Shown here in pieces: positions 44,505 to 52,680 of a stretch of DNA of 64,000 nucleotides. The translations under genes and the position numbers were made by a program. The notes under the pieces were generated by a model. It ran no database searches. It was not told the origin of the DNA and saw nothing but the letters and a program-made list of their open reading frames with translations. Source of the stretch: Blautia parvula. GTDB taxonomy: Bacteria > Bacillota > Clostridia > Lachnospirales > Lachnospiraceae. Positions within the stretch are counted from its first letter, which is position 1. Each line of letters opens with the position of its first letter. The stretch is taken from the NCBI RefSeq assembly GCF_020215665.1, contig NZ_CP084061.1:496001-560000 (forward strand). The letters run 5' to 3'.

Positions 44505-44536
44505 GGAACCCGGGCGAAAGCCTGGGTTCTTTTTTT
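44505..44536 (+). terminator. Rho-independent terminator after the SPKTG protein gene
   Basis: GAACCCGGGC (44506-44515) and GCCTGGGTTC (44520-44529) form a stem with one G-U pair around a GAAA tetraloop, followed by TTTTTTT (44530-44536). Confidence 0.95.
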
Positions 44537-44548
44537 CTGAAAAAACCC

Positions 44549-44579
44549 TTGACAGTGACCTTACGTCACCCCTTATAGT
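44549..44579 (+). promoter_or_regulatory. Promoter with 19-base spacer and central dyad, MerR-type candidate
   Basis: TTGACA (44549-44554), 19 bases, TATAGT (44574-44579). The spacer holds the dyad GTGAC-CTTAC-GTCAC (44555-44569). Over-long spacers with a dyad between the boxes are the mark of promoters twisted open by MerR-family activators. A MerR-methyltransferase gene is two genes into this unit. Confidence 0.55.
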
Positions 44580-44614
44580 AACCTTATCAGAGAAAAAGCA
44601 AAGGAGAATACCAC

Positions 44615-45640
44615 ATGAAAGTATTAGTAACAGGCGGTGCCGGTTTTATCGGAGGAAACTTTGTACATCACATGGTGAATAAATACCCGGATTATGAGAT
44701 CGTAAACCTGGATCTGCTCACCTACGCCGGCAATCTGGAAACTTTGAAACCAGTGGAAGATAAACCGAATTACAAATTTGTCAAAGGTGATATTGCGGAC
44801 GAACCGTTTATTATGGATCTGTTTGAGAAAGAAAAATTTGATATTGTAGTGAATTTCGCGGCAGAGAGCCATGTAGACCGTTCCATTGAAGACCCGGGCA
44901 TTTTTGTGCAGACCAATGTTATGGGAACAAGAGTGCTGCTGGATGCCTCTAAAAAATATGGTGTAAAGCGTTACCATCAGGTATCCACCGATGAAGTTTA
45001 CGGGGATCTGCCCCTTGACAGACCGGACCTGTTCTTCACAGAGGAAACACCGATTCACACTTCAAGCCCCTATTCCTCCTCAAAGGCCAGCGCCGATTTA
45101 TTTGTACTTGCTTATTACAGAACCTTTGGACTGCCGGTGACCATTTCCAGATGTTCCAACAACTATGGTCCCTATCATTTTCCGGAAAAACTGATTCCGC
45201 TGATGATCAGCCGCGCCCTGGCAGATGAGGAGCTTCCGGTATACGGAAACGGTGAAAATGTGAGAGACTGGCTGCATGTGTCAGACCACTGCGAAGCGAT
45301 TGATCTGATCATCCATAACGGAAGAGTCGGTGAGGTTTACAATGTGGGCGGACATAATGAGAGAACAAATCTTCAGGTTGTACAGACAATTCTCAAAGCC
45401 TTGAATAAACCGGAAAGTTTGATCAAATATGTCAAAGACCGTCCGGGACATGACATGAGATATGCCATTGACCCGACAAAACTGGAAACAGAGCTGGGAT
45501 GGAAGCCGAAATATAACTTCGACACAGGAATTGCACAGACCATACAGTGGTATCTGGACAATGAGGACTGGTGGAAACATATTCTCAGCGGCGAATATTC
45601 CAACTATTTTGATAAAATGTACGGAGAGCGCCTGGCTTAA
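44615..45640 (+). CDS. rfbB: dTDP-glucose 4,6-dehydratase
   Basis: A 341-residue extended short-chain dehydrogenase. VTGGAGFIGGNFVHH (about 4-18) binds NAD; STDEVYGDL and PYSSSKASADLFV (about 149-161) carry the catalytic Thr, Asp-Glu and Tyr-x3-Lys; RCSNNYGPYHFPEKLIPLMI is the sugar-nucleotide segment of RmlB. It makes dTDP-4-keto-6-deoxyglucose, the second step to dTDP-rhamnose. AAAGGAG precedes the ATG. It is followed by the MerR-methyltransferase fusion, then rfbD and rfbA, all in one direction. Confidence 0.95.
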   Translation: MKVLVTGGAGFIGGNFVHHMVNKYPDYEIVNLDLLTYAGNLETLKPVEDKPNYKFVKGDIADEPFIMDLFEKEKFDIVVNFAAESHVDRSIEDPGIFVQTNVMGTRVLLDASKKYGVKRYHQVSTDEVYGDLPLDRPDLFFTEETPIHTSSPYSSSKASADLFVLAYYRTFGLPVTISRCSNNYGPYHFPEKLIPLMISRALADEELPVYGNGENVRDWLHVSDHCEAIDLIIHNGRVGEVYNVGGHNERTNLQVVQTILKALNKPESLIKYVKDRPGHDMRYAIDPTKLETELGWKPKYNFDTGIAQTIQWYLDNEDWWKHILSGEYSNYFDKMYGERLA

Positions 45641-45680
45641 GCGCGCGGCAGGATAGAAGCAGACGGAAGGGAGGGATTTT

Positions 45681-46862
45681 GTGGCGCATTATTATACCAC
45701 CGGGGAGTTTGCCCGGATGGCTCATGTGACAATCCGAACCATACGGTATTATGATAAGAAAGGTCTTTTAAAGCCCAGTTTTGTCAATGAATCGGGATAC
45801 CGCATGTATTCCGATGAAGATTTTCTGAGACTCCAGAAAATCCTCTCCCTGAAATATCTGGGATTTTCATTAAAAGAAATATCAAATATGACCATACATG
45901 ATACCAGTTCCGATATTCTGGAATCCCTGAAGATGCAGATCGATTTGGTGCAGAAGAAGATTGAGAATATGAACCAGATGGAGCACGCCCTGCAGAATAC
46001 CATGCAGATTGTTCAGCAGACAAACCAGATTGACTGGAATGAGATCCTCAATCTGATCCATCTGACCGATATGGAGAAGATGCTGGTGGAGCAATATAAA
46101 AACGGAGCCAATTTAAATATCCGCATTTCCCTCCACGAACGGTATTCCTCCAACCCCCAAGGGTGGTTTGCTTGGCTCTGCGAACAGATCGATCTGGACC
46201 AGGTGAAAAATGTCCTGGAAGTGGGATGCGGCAACGGGCAGCTCTGGAAACACGCACCTGATGCGGTGCTGCAGGGAAAATATATCTGCCTGTCTGACGC
46301 TTCGGGCGGAATGGTGCACGATGCTGCAGTGAACATTGGAAACGAGAGAAAGAAGTATTTTGATTTCAGAGTTCTGGACTGTCAGAAGCTTCCATTTCCG
46401 GACGGGCACTTCCAGCGGGTGGTTGCCAATCATGTGCTTTTCTATGTACAGAACATAGCAAAAGCTCTGGAAGAGAACAGCCGTGTATTGAGTGAGGACG
46501 GCATCTTTTACTGCAGCACCTACGGGACGGGGCATATGCATGAGATCACAGAGCTGGTGAAGGAGTTTGATCCCAGGATATCTCTGTCAGAGGTGGCCCT
46601 CTATAAGCTGTTCGGGCTGGAAAACGGACAGAAGCTGTTGGAGCCGTATTTCTCCTCTGTGGAGAAACGTATGTACGATGACAGTCTGTGGGTAGATAAG
46701 CCGGAGCCGCTGCTTGATTATATTTTGTCCTGTCATGGGAACCAGAGTGAACTTCTCTATCCCAGACAGAGAGAGTTTAAGCAGTTTTTGGAGGAGAAGA
46801 TCCAAAGAGACGGAGGCATCTCCATCAGTAAAGAAGCGGGGATTTTTATTTGCAGGAAATAA
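45681..46862 (+). CDS. MerR-family regulator fused to a SAM-dependent methyltransferase
   Basis: A 393-residue protein, GTG start at 45681 with GGGAGG upstream. Residues 4-75 are a MerR winged helix (YYTTGEFARMAHVTIRTIRYY, YRMYSDEDFLRLQKI), followed by a coiled coil (about 85-115). From about 150 a class I methyltransferase begins: VLEVGCGNGQLWKHA (about 179-193) is the SAM site, and LDCQKLPFPDGHFQRVVANHVLFYV the following motifs. The fusion places a possible enzyme where MerR proteins carry their ligand domain. It may sense or methylate a small molecule. It sits between rfbB and rfbD and could act on the dyad promoter at 44549. Confidence 0.85.
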   Translation: MAHYYTTGEFARMAHVTIRTIRYYDKKGLLKPSFVNESGYRMYSDEDFLRLQKILSLKYLGFSLKEISNMTIHDTSSDILESLKMQIDLVQKKIENMNQMEHALQNTMQIVQQTNQIDWNEILNLIHLTDMEKMLVEQYKNGANLNIRISLHERYSSNPQGWFAWLCEQIDLDQVKNVLEVGCGNGQLWKHAPDAVLQGKYICLSDASGGMVHDAAVNIGNERKKYFDFRVLDCQKLPFPDGHFQRVVANHVLFYVQNIAKALEENSRVLSEDGIFYCSTYGTGHMHEITELVKEFDPRISLSEVALYKLFGLENGQKLLEPYFSSVEKRMYDDSLWVDKPEPLLDYILSCHGNQSELLYPRQREFKQFLEEKIQRDGGISISKEAGIFICRK

Positions 46863-46910
46863 ATCGTCTCTGCCGGGTATAACGGGCAGGGAAAAGAAAG
46901 GATGAAGGTT

Positions 46911-47777
46911 ATGAGAGTTTTAGTGACAGGTGTAAAGGGACAGTTGGGACATGACGTAATGAACGAGCTGGCTAAGAGAGGCCATATAGGCGTTGGCGTG
47001 GATGTGGAGGAGATGGATATCACAGATCCCCAGGCATGCAGAAAAGTGATCGGGGAGGCGGATGTGGAAGCTGTTGTCCACTGTGCTGCCTACACGGCTG
47101 TGGATGCTGCAGAGGATAATGTGGAGGTCTGCCGCAAAGTCAATGCTTACGGTACAGAGAACATTGCGAAAGTATGCCGGGAGCTGGGTCTGAAAATGAT
47201 GTATATCAGCACGGACTACGTGTTTGACGGGGAGGGCACAAGACCCTGGGAACCGGATGATGAGAGAGATCCGCTGAATGTGTACGGGCAGACCAAGTAT
47301 GAGGGTGAAGTGGCAGTGACAGACCATGTGGAGAAATTCTTCATCGTGAGGATCGCCTGGGTCTTTGGCGTGAACGGCAAAAATTTTATCAAGACCATGC
47401 TGAATCTGGGCAAGAAACACACGGATATCAATGTGGTGGAAGATCAGATCGGTTCTCCGACCTATACTTATGATCTGGCTGTTCTGCTTGTGGATATGAT
47501 CGAGACAGAAAAATACGGCTTTTATCATGCCACAAATGAAGGTCTCTGCAGTTGGTTTGAATTTGCTTCTGAAATCTTCCGTCAGGCGGGCATGAACGTA
47601 AATGTACATCCTGTAAGCTCTGAGGAGTTCCCGGCAAAGGCAAAAAGACCTCATAACAGCAGGATGAGCAAGGATAAACTGGAGGCAAACGGCTTTAACC
47701 GCCTTCCTGCATGGCAGGATGCCCTGGCGCGTTACCTGCAGACCGATGAGCTGCAGAAACTGCTCCACGAAAATTAA
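46911..47777 (+). CDS. rfbD: dTDP-4-dehydrorhamnose reductase
   Basis: A 288-residue reductase; ATG 46911 gives the family start MRVLVTGVKGQLG, while ATG 46902 would add three residues. VTGVKGQLGHDVMNEL binds NAD(P)H; YISTDYVFDGEG and NVYGQTKYEGE (about 124-134) hold the catalytic Thr, Tyr and Lys; RIAWVFG follows. It performs the last step of dTDP-L-rhamnose synthesis. It lies between the MerR fusion and rfbA. Confidence 0.95.
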   Translation: MRVLVTGVKGQLGHDVMNELAKRGHIGVGVDVEEMDITDPQACRKVIGEADVEAVVHCAAYTAVDAAEDNVEVCRKVNAYGTENIAKVCRELGLKMMYISTDYVFDGEGTRPWEPDDERDPLNVYGQTKYEGEVAVTDHVEKFFIVRIAWVFGVNGKNFIKTMLNLGKKHTDINVVEDQIGSPTYTYDLAVLLVDMIETEKYGFYHATNEGLCSWFEFASEIFRQAGMNVNVHPVSSEEFPAKAKRPHNSRMSKDKLEANGFNRLPAWQDALARYLQTDELQKLLHEN

Positions 47778-47817
47778 AAAATGCGGGATTCACGTGCTTT
47801 TTGACCGGAAAAAATAT

Positions 47818-47843
47818 ACTTGCGCAGCCGGGTCTGCGCAAGT
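47818..47843 (+). repeat. Perfect 10-bp hairpin in the rfbD-rfbA intergenic region
   Basis: ACTTGCGCAG (47818-47827) pairs with CTGCGCAAGT (47834-47843) around CCGGGT. No T tract follows. A similar phrase, GCCGGGTCAGCGCAGCAAAT, occurs at about 51447-51466 before rnhB, so it may be a small intergenic repeat. Confidence 0.6.
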
Positions 47844-47912
47844 AATGCGCTGCCTGTGCATAAGAGCAGGTGCCGGAAATCTAAAATACAGGAAGAAACA
47901 GAGGTACAGAGT

Positions 47913-48791
47913 ATGAAGGGAATTATTTTAGCAGGCGGATCAGGAACAAGACTGTATCCACTGACCAAGGTGACATCAAAACAGCTTTTACCTATCTATG
48001 ATAAACCTATGATCTATTATCCGCTGTCCGTACTTATGGAGGCGGGAATCAGAGAGATACTGATCATTTCCACACCGGAGGATACTCCCAGGTTTGAGGC
48101 TCTTTTGGGAGATGGGCATCAGTTTGGCATTGAACTGTCCTATGCGGTACAGCCAAGCCCGGACGGACTGGCACAGGCATTTGTCATCGGTGAGGATTTC
48201 ATCGGAGATGACGGTGTTGCCATGATCCTGGGTGACAATATTTTCTACGGACACGGACTGAAAAAGAGACTGTGCGCAGCGGCAGCCCGTACAGAAGGAG
48301 CTACCGTGTTCGGTTATTATGTGGATGATCCGGAGCGGTTTGGAATCGTGGAGTTTGACAGTGAGGGCAAGGCGGTTTCCATTGAAGAGAAACCGGCACA
48401 GCCAAAGTCCAATTACTGTGTCACTGGCCTTTACTTCTATGACAATAAGGTGGTGGAGTATGCCAAGAATCTGAAGCCGTCCGCAAGGGGAGAGCTGGAG
48501 ATCACGGATTTGAACAGGATCTATCTGGAGCAGAACGAGCTGAACGTGGAACTTCTGGGCCAGGGATTTACCTGGCTGGATACAGGAACACATGAGTCTC
48601 TGGTGGAGGCAACTAATTTCGTAAAGACCATGGAAGACCATCAGCACAGAAAAATTGCCTGCCTGGAGGAGATCGCTTACCACAATAAATGGATTTCCAG
48701 GGAAGAGGTCATAGAGGCATATGAGGTTCTGAAAAAGAACGAGTACGGTGCCTATTTAAAAGATGTACTGGACGGAAAATATCTGGTATAG
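47913..48791 (+). CDS. rfbA: Glucose-1-phosphate thymidylyltransferase
   Basis: A 292-residue nucleotidyltransferase; ATG 47913 yields the classic start [18 protein letters not shown] with the nucleotide loop. [33 protein letters not shown] (metal-binding Asp), [14 protein letters not shown] and [10 protein letters not shown] (second Asp) follow in order. It makes dTDP-glucose, the first step of the rhamnose pathway. A relic of a second copy is at 24758-25106, and the regulator at 10798-11700 carries a degenerate copy of this fold. Confidence 0.95.
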   Translation: MKGIILAGGSGTRLYPLTKVTSKQLLPIYDKPMIYYPLSVLMEAGIREILIISTPEDTPRFEALLGDGHQFGIELSYAVQPSPDGLAQAFVIGEDFIGDDGVAMILGDNIFYGHGLKKRLCAAAARTEGATVFGYYVDDPERFGIVEFDSEGKAVSIEEKPAQPKSNYCVTGLYFYDNKVVEYAKNLKPSARGELEITDLNRIYLEQNELNVELLGQGFTWLDTGTHESLVEATNFVKTMEDHQHRKIACLEEIAYHNKWISREEVIEAYEVLKKNEYGAYLKDVLDGKYLV

Positions 48792-48905
48792 TAACCGCGC
48801 TGGCTGCCTCGGGATTTTCCGCGGGACAGTGGCGTGTGAACAGGAAATAGAAAGTATTCCAAGTGCCGCGGCGGTTTTTGCCATAGTCTGACAGAGTGGG
48901 AGTAC

Positions 48906-49475
48906 ATGGGTATGGGACAGTATACAGGCGAACTGATACACTATTTAATAAGAGATATCGCGGATGTGGGGAAATACTTTTTTGCAGGACTTGCCGCATT
49001 TTTTGCGGCTGGCCTGACGATTTCTCTGCTGACAAAAGTCCGGGGACAGAATGAGGGACAGCGCAGGCGCTTTTTAGGCGCGGCAGTTCTTGCGGGATAT
49101 CTGTGTATGCTTCTGTTCATCACATTTTTGTCAAGAGAACCGGGCAGCAGGGACGGGATTGACTGGATGCCTTTCAGTACCCTTGGCAGTGGGCCGCGCG
49201 GGGATGCTTTTGTCCTGGAAAATGTCCTGCTGTTTGTTCCGTTTGGTGTATTGCTGCCCGTGGTCTCCGTGAAAATGAGGCGGGTTTGGAGTACATTATG
49301 TATGGGATGTGCAGTCAGTCTGTCCATTGAACTTTTCCAGTTCCTCACAAAAAGAGGATATGCCCAGACAGACGATGTGCTCACCAATGTGCTGGGGACG
49401 ATTTTGGGGTATGCCGGTTATGCAGTATTTTGCCGCTGCAAGAAAAAAATACTTGCAATCTCGCAGCACTCATAG
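48906..49475 (+). CDS. VanZ-like family membrane protein
   Basis: A 189-residue protein with four to five membrane helices. The segment LFITFLSREPGSRDGIDWMPFSTL, then ENVLLFVPFGVLLPV and SIELFQFLTKRGYAQTDDVLTNVLGTILGY, are the conserved VanZ pattern, with Asn-Val-Leu-Leu-F-x-P-F-G and D-D-x-x-x-N. VanZ proteins change glycopeptide tolerance by an unknown route and are common next to surface-polysaccharide genes. GGGAG lies before ATG 48906. The promoter of rplS overlaps its end. Confidence 0.85.
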   Translation: MGMGQYTGELIHYLIRDIADVGKYFFAGLAAFFAAGLTISLLTKVRGQNEGQRRRFLGAAVLAGYLCMLLFITFLSREPGSRDGIDWMPFSTLGSGPRGDAFVLENVLLFVPFGVLLPVVSVKMRRVWSTLCMGCAVSLSIELFQFLTKRGYAQTDDVLTNVLGTILGYAGYAVFCRCKKKILAISQHS

Positions 49476-49481
49476 TATAAT
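49453..49481 (+). promoter_or_regulatory. Promoter of rplS
   Basis: TTGCAA (49453-49458), 17 bases, TATAAT (49476-49481), about 78 bases before ATG 49559. The leader may carry a ribosomal-protein control element but I cannot fold one convincingly. Confidence 0.75.
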
Positions 49482-49558
49482 TATACTCGTTGTAAAAAAG
49501 AGATGGTCCTCTGCTGCACACTGCATTAAGAACATCCAGAGTATAAGGAGAAAAGATT

Positions 49559-49906
49559 ATGAACGAAATCATCAAAAACATCGAAGCTGCTCAGATGAAA
49601 GCAGAAGTTCCGCAGTTTAATGTGGGAGATACCGTAAGAGTACACGGTAAGATCAAAGAGGGTAACCGCGAGAGAATCCAGATTTTTGAAGGCGTTGTGC
49701 TGAAAAAACAGGGTGGAAGCAATCGTGAGACCTTCACTGTAAGAAAGAATTCCAACGGAATCGGCGTTGAGAAAACATGGCCGCTGCATTCCCCCAATGT
49801 GGAGAAAGTGGAAGTGATCAGACGCGGTAAAGTAAGACGTGCAAAACTGAACTACTTAAGACAGCGCGTTGGTAAAGCAGCTAAGGTAAAAGAATTAGTA
49901 AAATAA
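49559..49906 (+). CDS. rplS: 50S ribosomal protein L19
   Basis: A 115-residue protein. [83 protein letters not shown] spans nearly the complete L19 fold; [11 protein letters not shown] is the signature part. It lies at the bridge between ribosomal subunits. AAGGAG is 8 bases before the ATG. It starts the conserved block rplS-lepB-rbgA-rnhB of Firmicutes. Confidence 0.98.
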   Translation: MNEIIKNIEAAQMKAEVPQFNVGDTVRVHGKIKEGNRERIQIFEGVVLKKQGGSNRETFTVRKNSNGIGVEKTWPLHSPNVEKVEVIRRGKVRRAKLNYLRQRVGKAAKVKELVK

Positions 49907-49911
49907 TAATG

Positions 49912-49958
49912 TTTAGAAAACAGGGACACATACTTATGTATATGTCCCTGTTTCTAAA
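49912..49958 (+). terminator. Long near-perfect hairpin after rplS
   Basis: TTTAGAAAACAGGGACACAT (49912-49931) pairs with the complementary 49939-49958 around a short loop, with one mismatch and a one-base slip. Only CTAAATGG follows, so termination would be partial. It may set the level of lepB and rbgA below that of rplS. Confidence 0.6.
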
Positions 49959-49977
49959 TGGATAAGAGGATGCTGCC

Positions 49978-50550
49978 ATGAAGAAAAAAGAAAGTAAAGG
50001 ACCGGAGTTTTCCAAAGACGGCCATGTGCGCCCTCTGCTCATATGGGTATTCGAGATCGCAGTGGTTCTTGTATTAGCTGCAGTGGTATCCATTTTTTTC
50101 TGCCAGACCATTGTCATGCAGGAGGGCGGCATGGAACCCACACTGGCTACGGGAGACAAGGTATTGATCAATAAAGTGTCATACAAGCTGGGCGAGCCGG
50201 AGAGGGGCGATATTGTGGCCTTTAAGAAGGACGCCAAGCAGCATTCCAGTATGCATGTAAAGCGCATCATCGGTCTGCCGGGTGAGACGGTGCAGATTAA
50301 GGACGGGCTGATCCTGATCAATGGGGAGACTTATATGGAGAAGAAGGATTTTCCAAAAATCAGCAATCCCGGACTGGCAGAGACACAGATCACACTGGGA
50401 AAAAACGAATATTTTGTACTTGGAGACAACCGGAACAACAGTGAGGACAGCCGTTTTGCCGAGGTGGAAAATGTAAAGCAGAAATATATTGTGGGCAAAA
50501 TATGGCTGAGAGTTTCTCCTTTTGGAAAATTCGGCCTCATCAAGAGCTGA
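49978..50550 (+). CDS. lepB: Signal peptidase I family protein lacking the catalytic serine
   Basis: A 190-residue protein with one N-terminal membrane helix (about 20-43) and the S26 fold. The usual box with SMxPT reads EGGMEPTLATGDKVLINK here (about 51-68), so Gly stands in the place of the nucleophilic Ser. The catalytic Lys box is kept (HVKRIIGLPGETVQIKDG, about 90-107), as are GDNRNNSEDSRF and the GKIWLRVSPF end. Signal peptidase I cuts signal peptides outside the membrane; this one should not, unless another residue serves. Position between rplS and rbgA is normal for the family. Confidence 0.8.
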   Translation: MKKKESKGPEFSKDGHVRPLLIWVFEIAVVLVLAAVVSIFFCQTIVMQEGGMEPTLATGDKVLINKVSYKLGEPERGDIVAFKKDAKQHSSMHVKRIIGLPGETVQIKDGLILINGETYMEKKDFPKISNPGLAETQITLGKNEYFVLGDNRNNSEDSRFAEVENVKQKYIVGKIWLRVSPFGKFGLIKS

Positions 50551-50569
50551 CAGACAGAGAGGAACAATT

Positions 50570-51409
50570 ATGAATTATCAATGGTATCCCGGGCACATGA
50601 CGAAAGCAAAGCGCATGATGCAGGAGAATATAAAGCTGATCGATCTGATCATTGAGGTGGTGGATGCCAGAATCCCCGTTTCCAGCAGAAATCCTGATAT
50701 CGACGAGCTGGGCAAAAATAAAGCCCGGCTGATTCTGCTGAACAAATCGGATCTGGCAGACGAGCGGCAGAATGAAAAGTGGACCCAGCACTTTACGGAG
50801 AAAGGGTTCTTTGTCGTGAAGGCAAATTCCAAAAGCGGGGCAGGCATCCGCCAGGTGCTTCCTGTGATCATGGAGGCCTGTAAGGAAAAAATAGAGAGAG
50901 ACAGGAAAAGAGGCATTCAGAACCGTCCGGTCAGAGCTATGGTAGTGGGGATTCCCAATGTGGGGAAATCCACATTTATCAATTCCTTTGCCGGAAAAGC
51001 CTGTACAAAGACCGGCAATAAGCCGGGTGTGACAAAAGGAAAGCAGTGGATACGCATCAATAAAAATGTGGAGCTTCTGGATACACCGGGCATTCTCTGG
51101 CCAAAATTCGAGGACCAGAGCGTAGGCGCCAAGCTGGCTATGGTGGGCTCCATAAAAGATGAGATTCTGAATCTGGAGGAACTTTCCCTGGAGCTTCTGG
51201 GATATCTCCATAGAGATTATGAGGGTATTTTAAAAGAGCGCTATGACGTGGAGGAATCCGAGGACCGCCTGAAAATGCTGGAGGCCATTGCCGTAAACAG
51301 AAACTGCCTGCAGAAAGGCAGCGAGCTGGATTATGGAAAAGCATCCAACATTCTGCTGGAGGAGTTCCGGAACGGAAAAATCGGCAGAATTACGCTGGAA
51401 CAGGTGTGA
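50570..51409 (+). CDS. rbgA: Ribosome biogenesis GTPase YlqF/RbgA
   Basis: About 279 residues from ATG 50570 (GAGAGGAAC upstream); the family start MNYQWYPGHMTKAKRMM fixes it. The G motifs are in circularly permuted order: LLNKSDL (G4) first, then GIPNVGKSTFINSF (G1) and DTPGILWPKF (G3). The C-terminal helical domain binds 23S rRNA. It promotes late assembly of the large ribosomal subunit. It follows lepB by about 20 bases. Confidence 0.95.
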   Translation: MNYQWYPGHMTKAKRMMQENIKLIDLIIEVVDARIPVSSRNPDIDELGKNKARLILLNKSDLADERQNEKWTQHFTEKGFFVVKANSKSGAGIRQVLPVIMEACKEKIERDRKRGIQNRPVRAMVVGIPNVGKSTFINSFAGKACTKTGNKPGVTKGKQWIRINKNVELLDTPGILWPKFEDQSVGAKLAMVGSIKDEILNLEELSLELLGYLHRDYEGILKERYDVEESEDRLKMLEAIAVNRNCLQKGSELDYGKASNILLEEFRNGKIGRITLEQV

Positions 51410-51527
51410 AACCCGCAGCCGGCCATTAAATCCGTTTTACAGTGGGCCGGGTCAGCGCAGCAAATGCGCAGATCTGTCTGTACTGCTGCAGCGGGGTGTT
51501 ATTGAAAAACAAAGGATGAGACAGAAG

Positions 51528-52286
51528 ATGAAAAGTATTCAGGAAATCCGTACAGAATTTCAGAATGCAGCGGAAACAGAGCTGGATGATCTGTGCGCTC
51601 TTTATCTGGAGGATGAGCGGAAAGGTGTGCAGGCCCTGATCGGGAAGGCCAGAAAACAGCAGGAAAAGCTGGAGGCGGAGCGTGCACGTATTGAAAAAAT
51701 GAAAGCCTATGAGTATCAGTATGAGCATCTGGGCTATGTCTGCGGCATCGACGAAGCCGGAAGAGGCCCTCTTGCAGGTCCTGTGGTTGCCGGAGCCGTG
51801 ATCCTTCCAAAAGACTGCAGACTGCTCTATTTAAACGATTCCAAGCAGCTCTCCGAGAAGAGGCGGGAGGAGCTGTATGATGTGATCATGGAAGAGGCAG
51901 TCAGTGTTGGCGTGGGATATGCAGGGCCTGCCAGGATTGACGAGATCAATATTCTGCAGGCAACCTATGAAGCCATGCGGGAGGCGGTATCCAAACTCAC
52001 AGTCCGGCCCCAGATCCTGTTAAATGATGCGGTGACCATACCGCAGATGTATATTCCCCAGGTTCCTATTATAAAGGGCGATGCCAAAAGTATTTCCATT
52101 GCCGCTGCCAGTATTATCGCCAAGGTGACCAGGGACCGGCTTATGAGGGAGTATGACAAGGTGATGCCGGAATACGGGTTTGCCTCCCATAAAGGATACG
52201 GAGCGGCGTCCCATATAGAGGCGATCAGGAAATACGGGCCATCTCCCATTCACCGTGCCACTTTTATCAGGAATTTTATAGACTGA
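51528..52286 (+). CDS. rnhB: Ribonuclease HII
   Basis: A 252-residue nuclease from ATG 51528; ATG 51516 is possible. An N-terminal 65-residue helical extension precedes the core, as in other Firmicutes. GIDEAGRGPLAGPVVAGAV holds Asp-Glu of the active site, LNDSKQLSEKRREELYD and VLLNDAV-like LLNDAVTIP follow, then KGDAKSISIAAASIIAKVTRDRLM with the last Asp. It removes RNA from RNA-DNA hybrids. It lies 118 bases behind rbgA. Confidence 0.95.
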   Translation: MKSIQEIRTEFQNAAETELDDLCALYLEDERKGVQALIGKARKQQEKLEAERARIEKMKAYEYQYEHLGYVCGIDEAGRGPLAGPVVAGAVILPKDCRLLYLNDSKQLSEKRREELYDVIMEEAVSVGVGYAGPARIDEINILQATYEAMREAVSKLTVRPQILLNDAVTIPQMYIPQVPIIKGDAKSISIAAASIIAKVTRDRLMREYDKVMPEYGFASHKGYGAASHIEAIRKYGPSPIHRATFIRNFID

Positions 52287-52298
52287 GGATGACAAAAT

Positions 52299-52658
52299 AT
52301 GAAAAGATCCGCAAGAGAGACAGGAACGTGGTATGAAGAGAACGCTGCCCGGTATCTGGAGCAGCAGGGTTACAAGATTCTGGAGAAGAACTTCCGCTGC
52401 CGGCAGGGTGAGATCGATCTGATCGCCATGGACGGGGAGTACCTTTGTTTTATTGAGGTGAAATTCCGGGAGAACGCTGACTGCGGCGGTCCGTTTCTTG
52501 CAGTGGATAACAAAAAACAGCGCCGGATATGTCATACGGCGCTGTTTTATCTTATGGAAAGAGGACTGCCGGAGGACACAGCCTGCAGGTTTGATGTGGT
52601 GGGGATCACGCCGGATGAAACGGTGCTTATAAAGGATGCGTTTTTATACCACATATAA
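52299..52658 (+). CDS. YraN/UPF0102 nuclease-fold protein
   Basis: A 119-residue protein. GTWYEENAARYLEQQGYKILEKNFRCRQGEIDLIAMDGEYLCFIEVKFRE is the full UPF0102 motif set, with the E-x-D-L and F-I-E-V-K residues of a restriction-endonuclease-like fold. Its cellular role is not settled; it is almost always beside rnhB, as here (12 bases). No signal peptide. Confidence 0.95.
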   Translation: MKRSARETGTWYEENAARYLEQQGYKILEKNFRCRQGEIDLIAMDGEYLCFIEVKFRENADCGGPFLAVDNKKQRRICHTALFYLMERGLPEDTACRFDVVGITPDETVLIKDAFLYHI

Positions 52659-52680
52659 AGAAAAAAGGGAGGACACAGAT

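Noticed and set aside
46920-47768. 282-codon open frame on the minus strand
   Set aside because: It lies entirely opposite rfbD, has no ribosome site and no family resemblance; it is a shadow of the real gene.
49482-49558. L19 leader RNA before rplS
   Set aside because: A control leader is possible by analogy with other Firmicutes, but I could not see a convincing structure.
50540-51211. 223-codon open frame on the minus strand
   Set aside because: Opposite rbgA, no start signal or recognisable domain.
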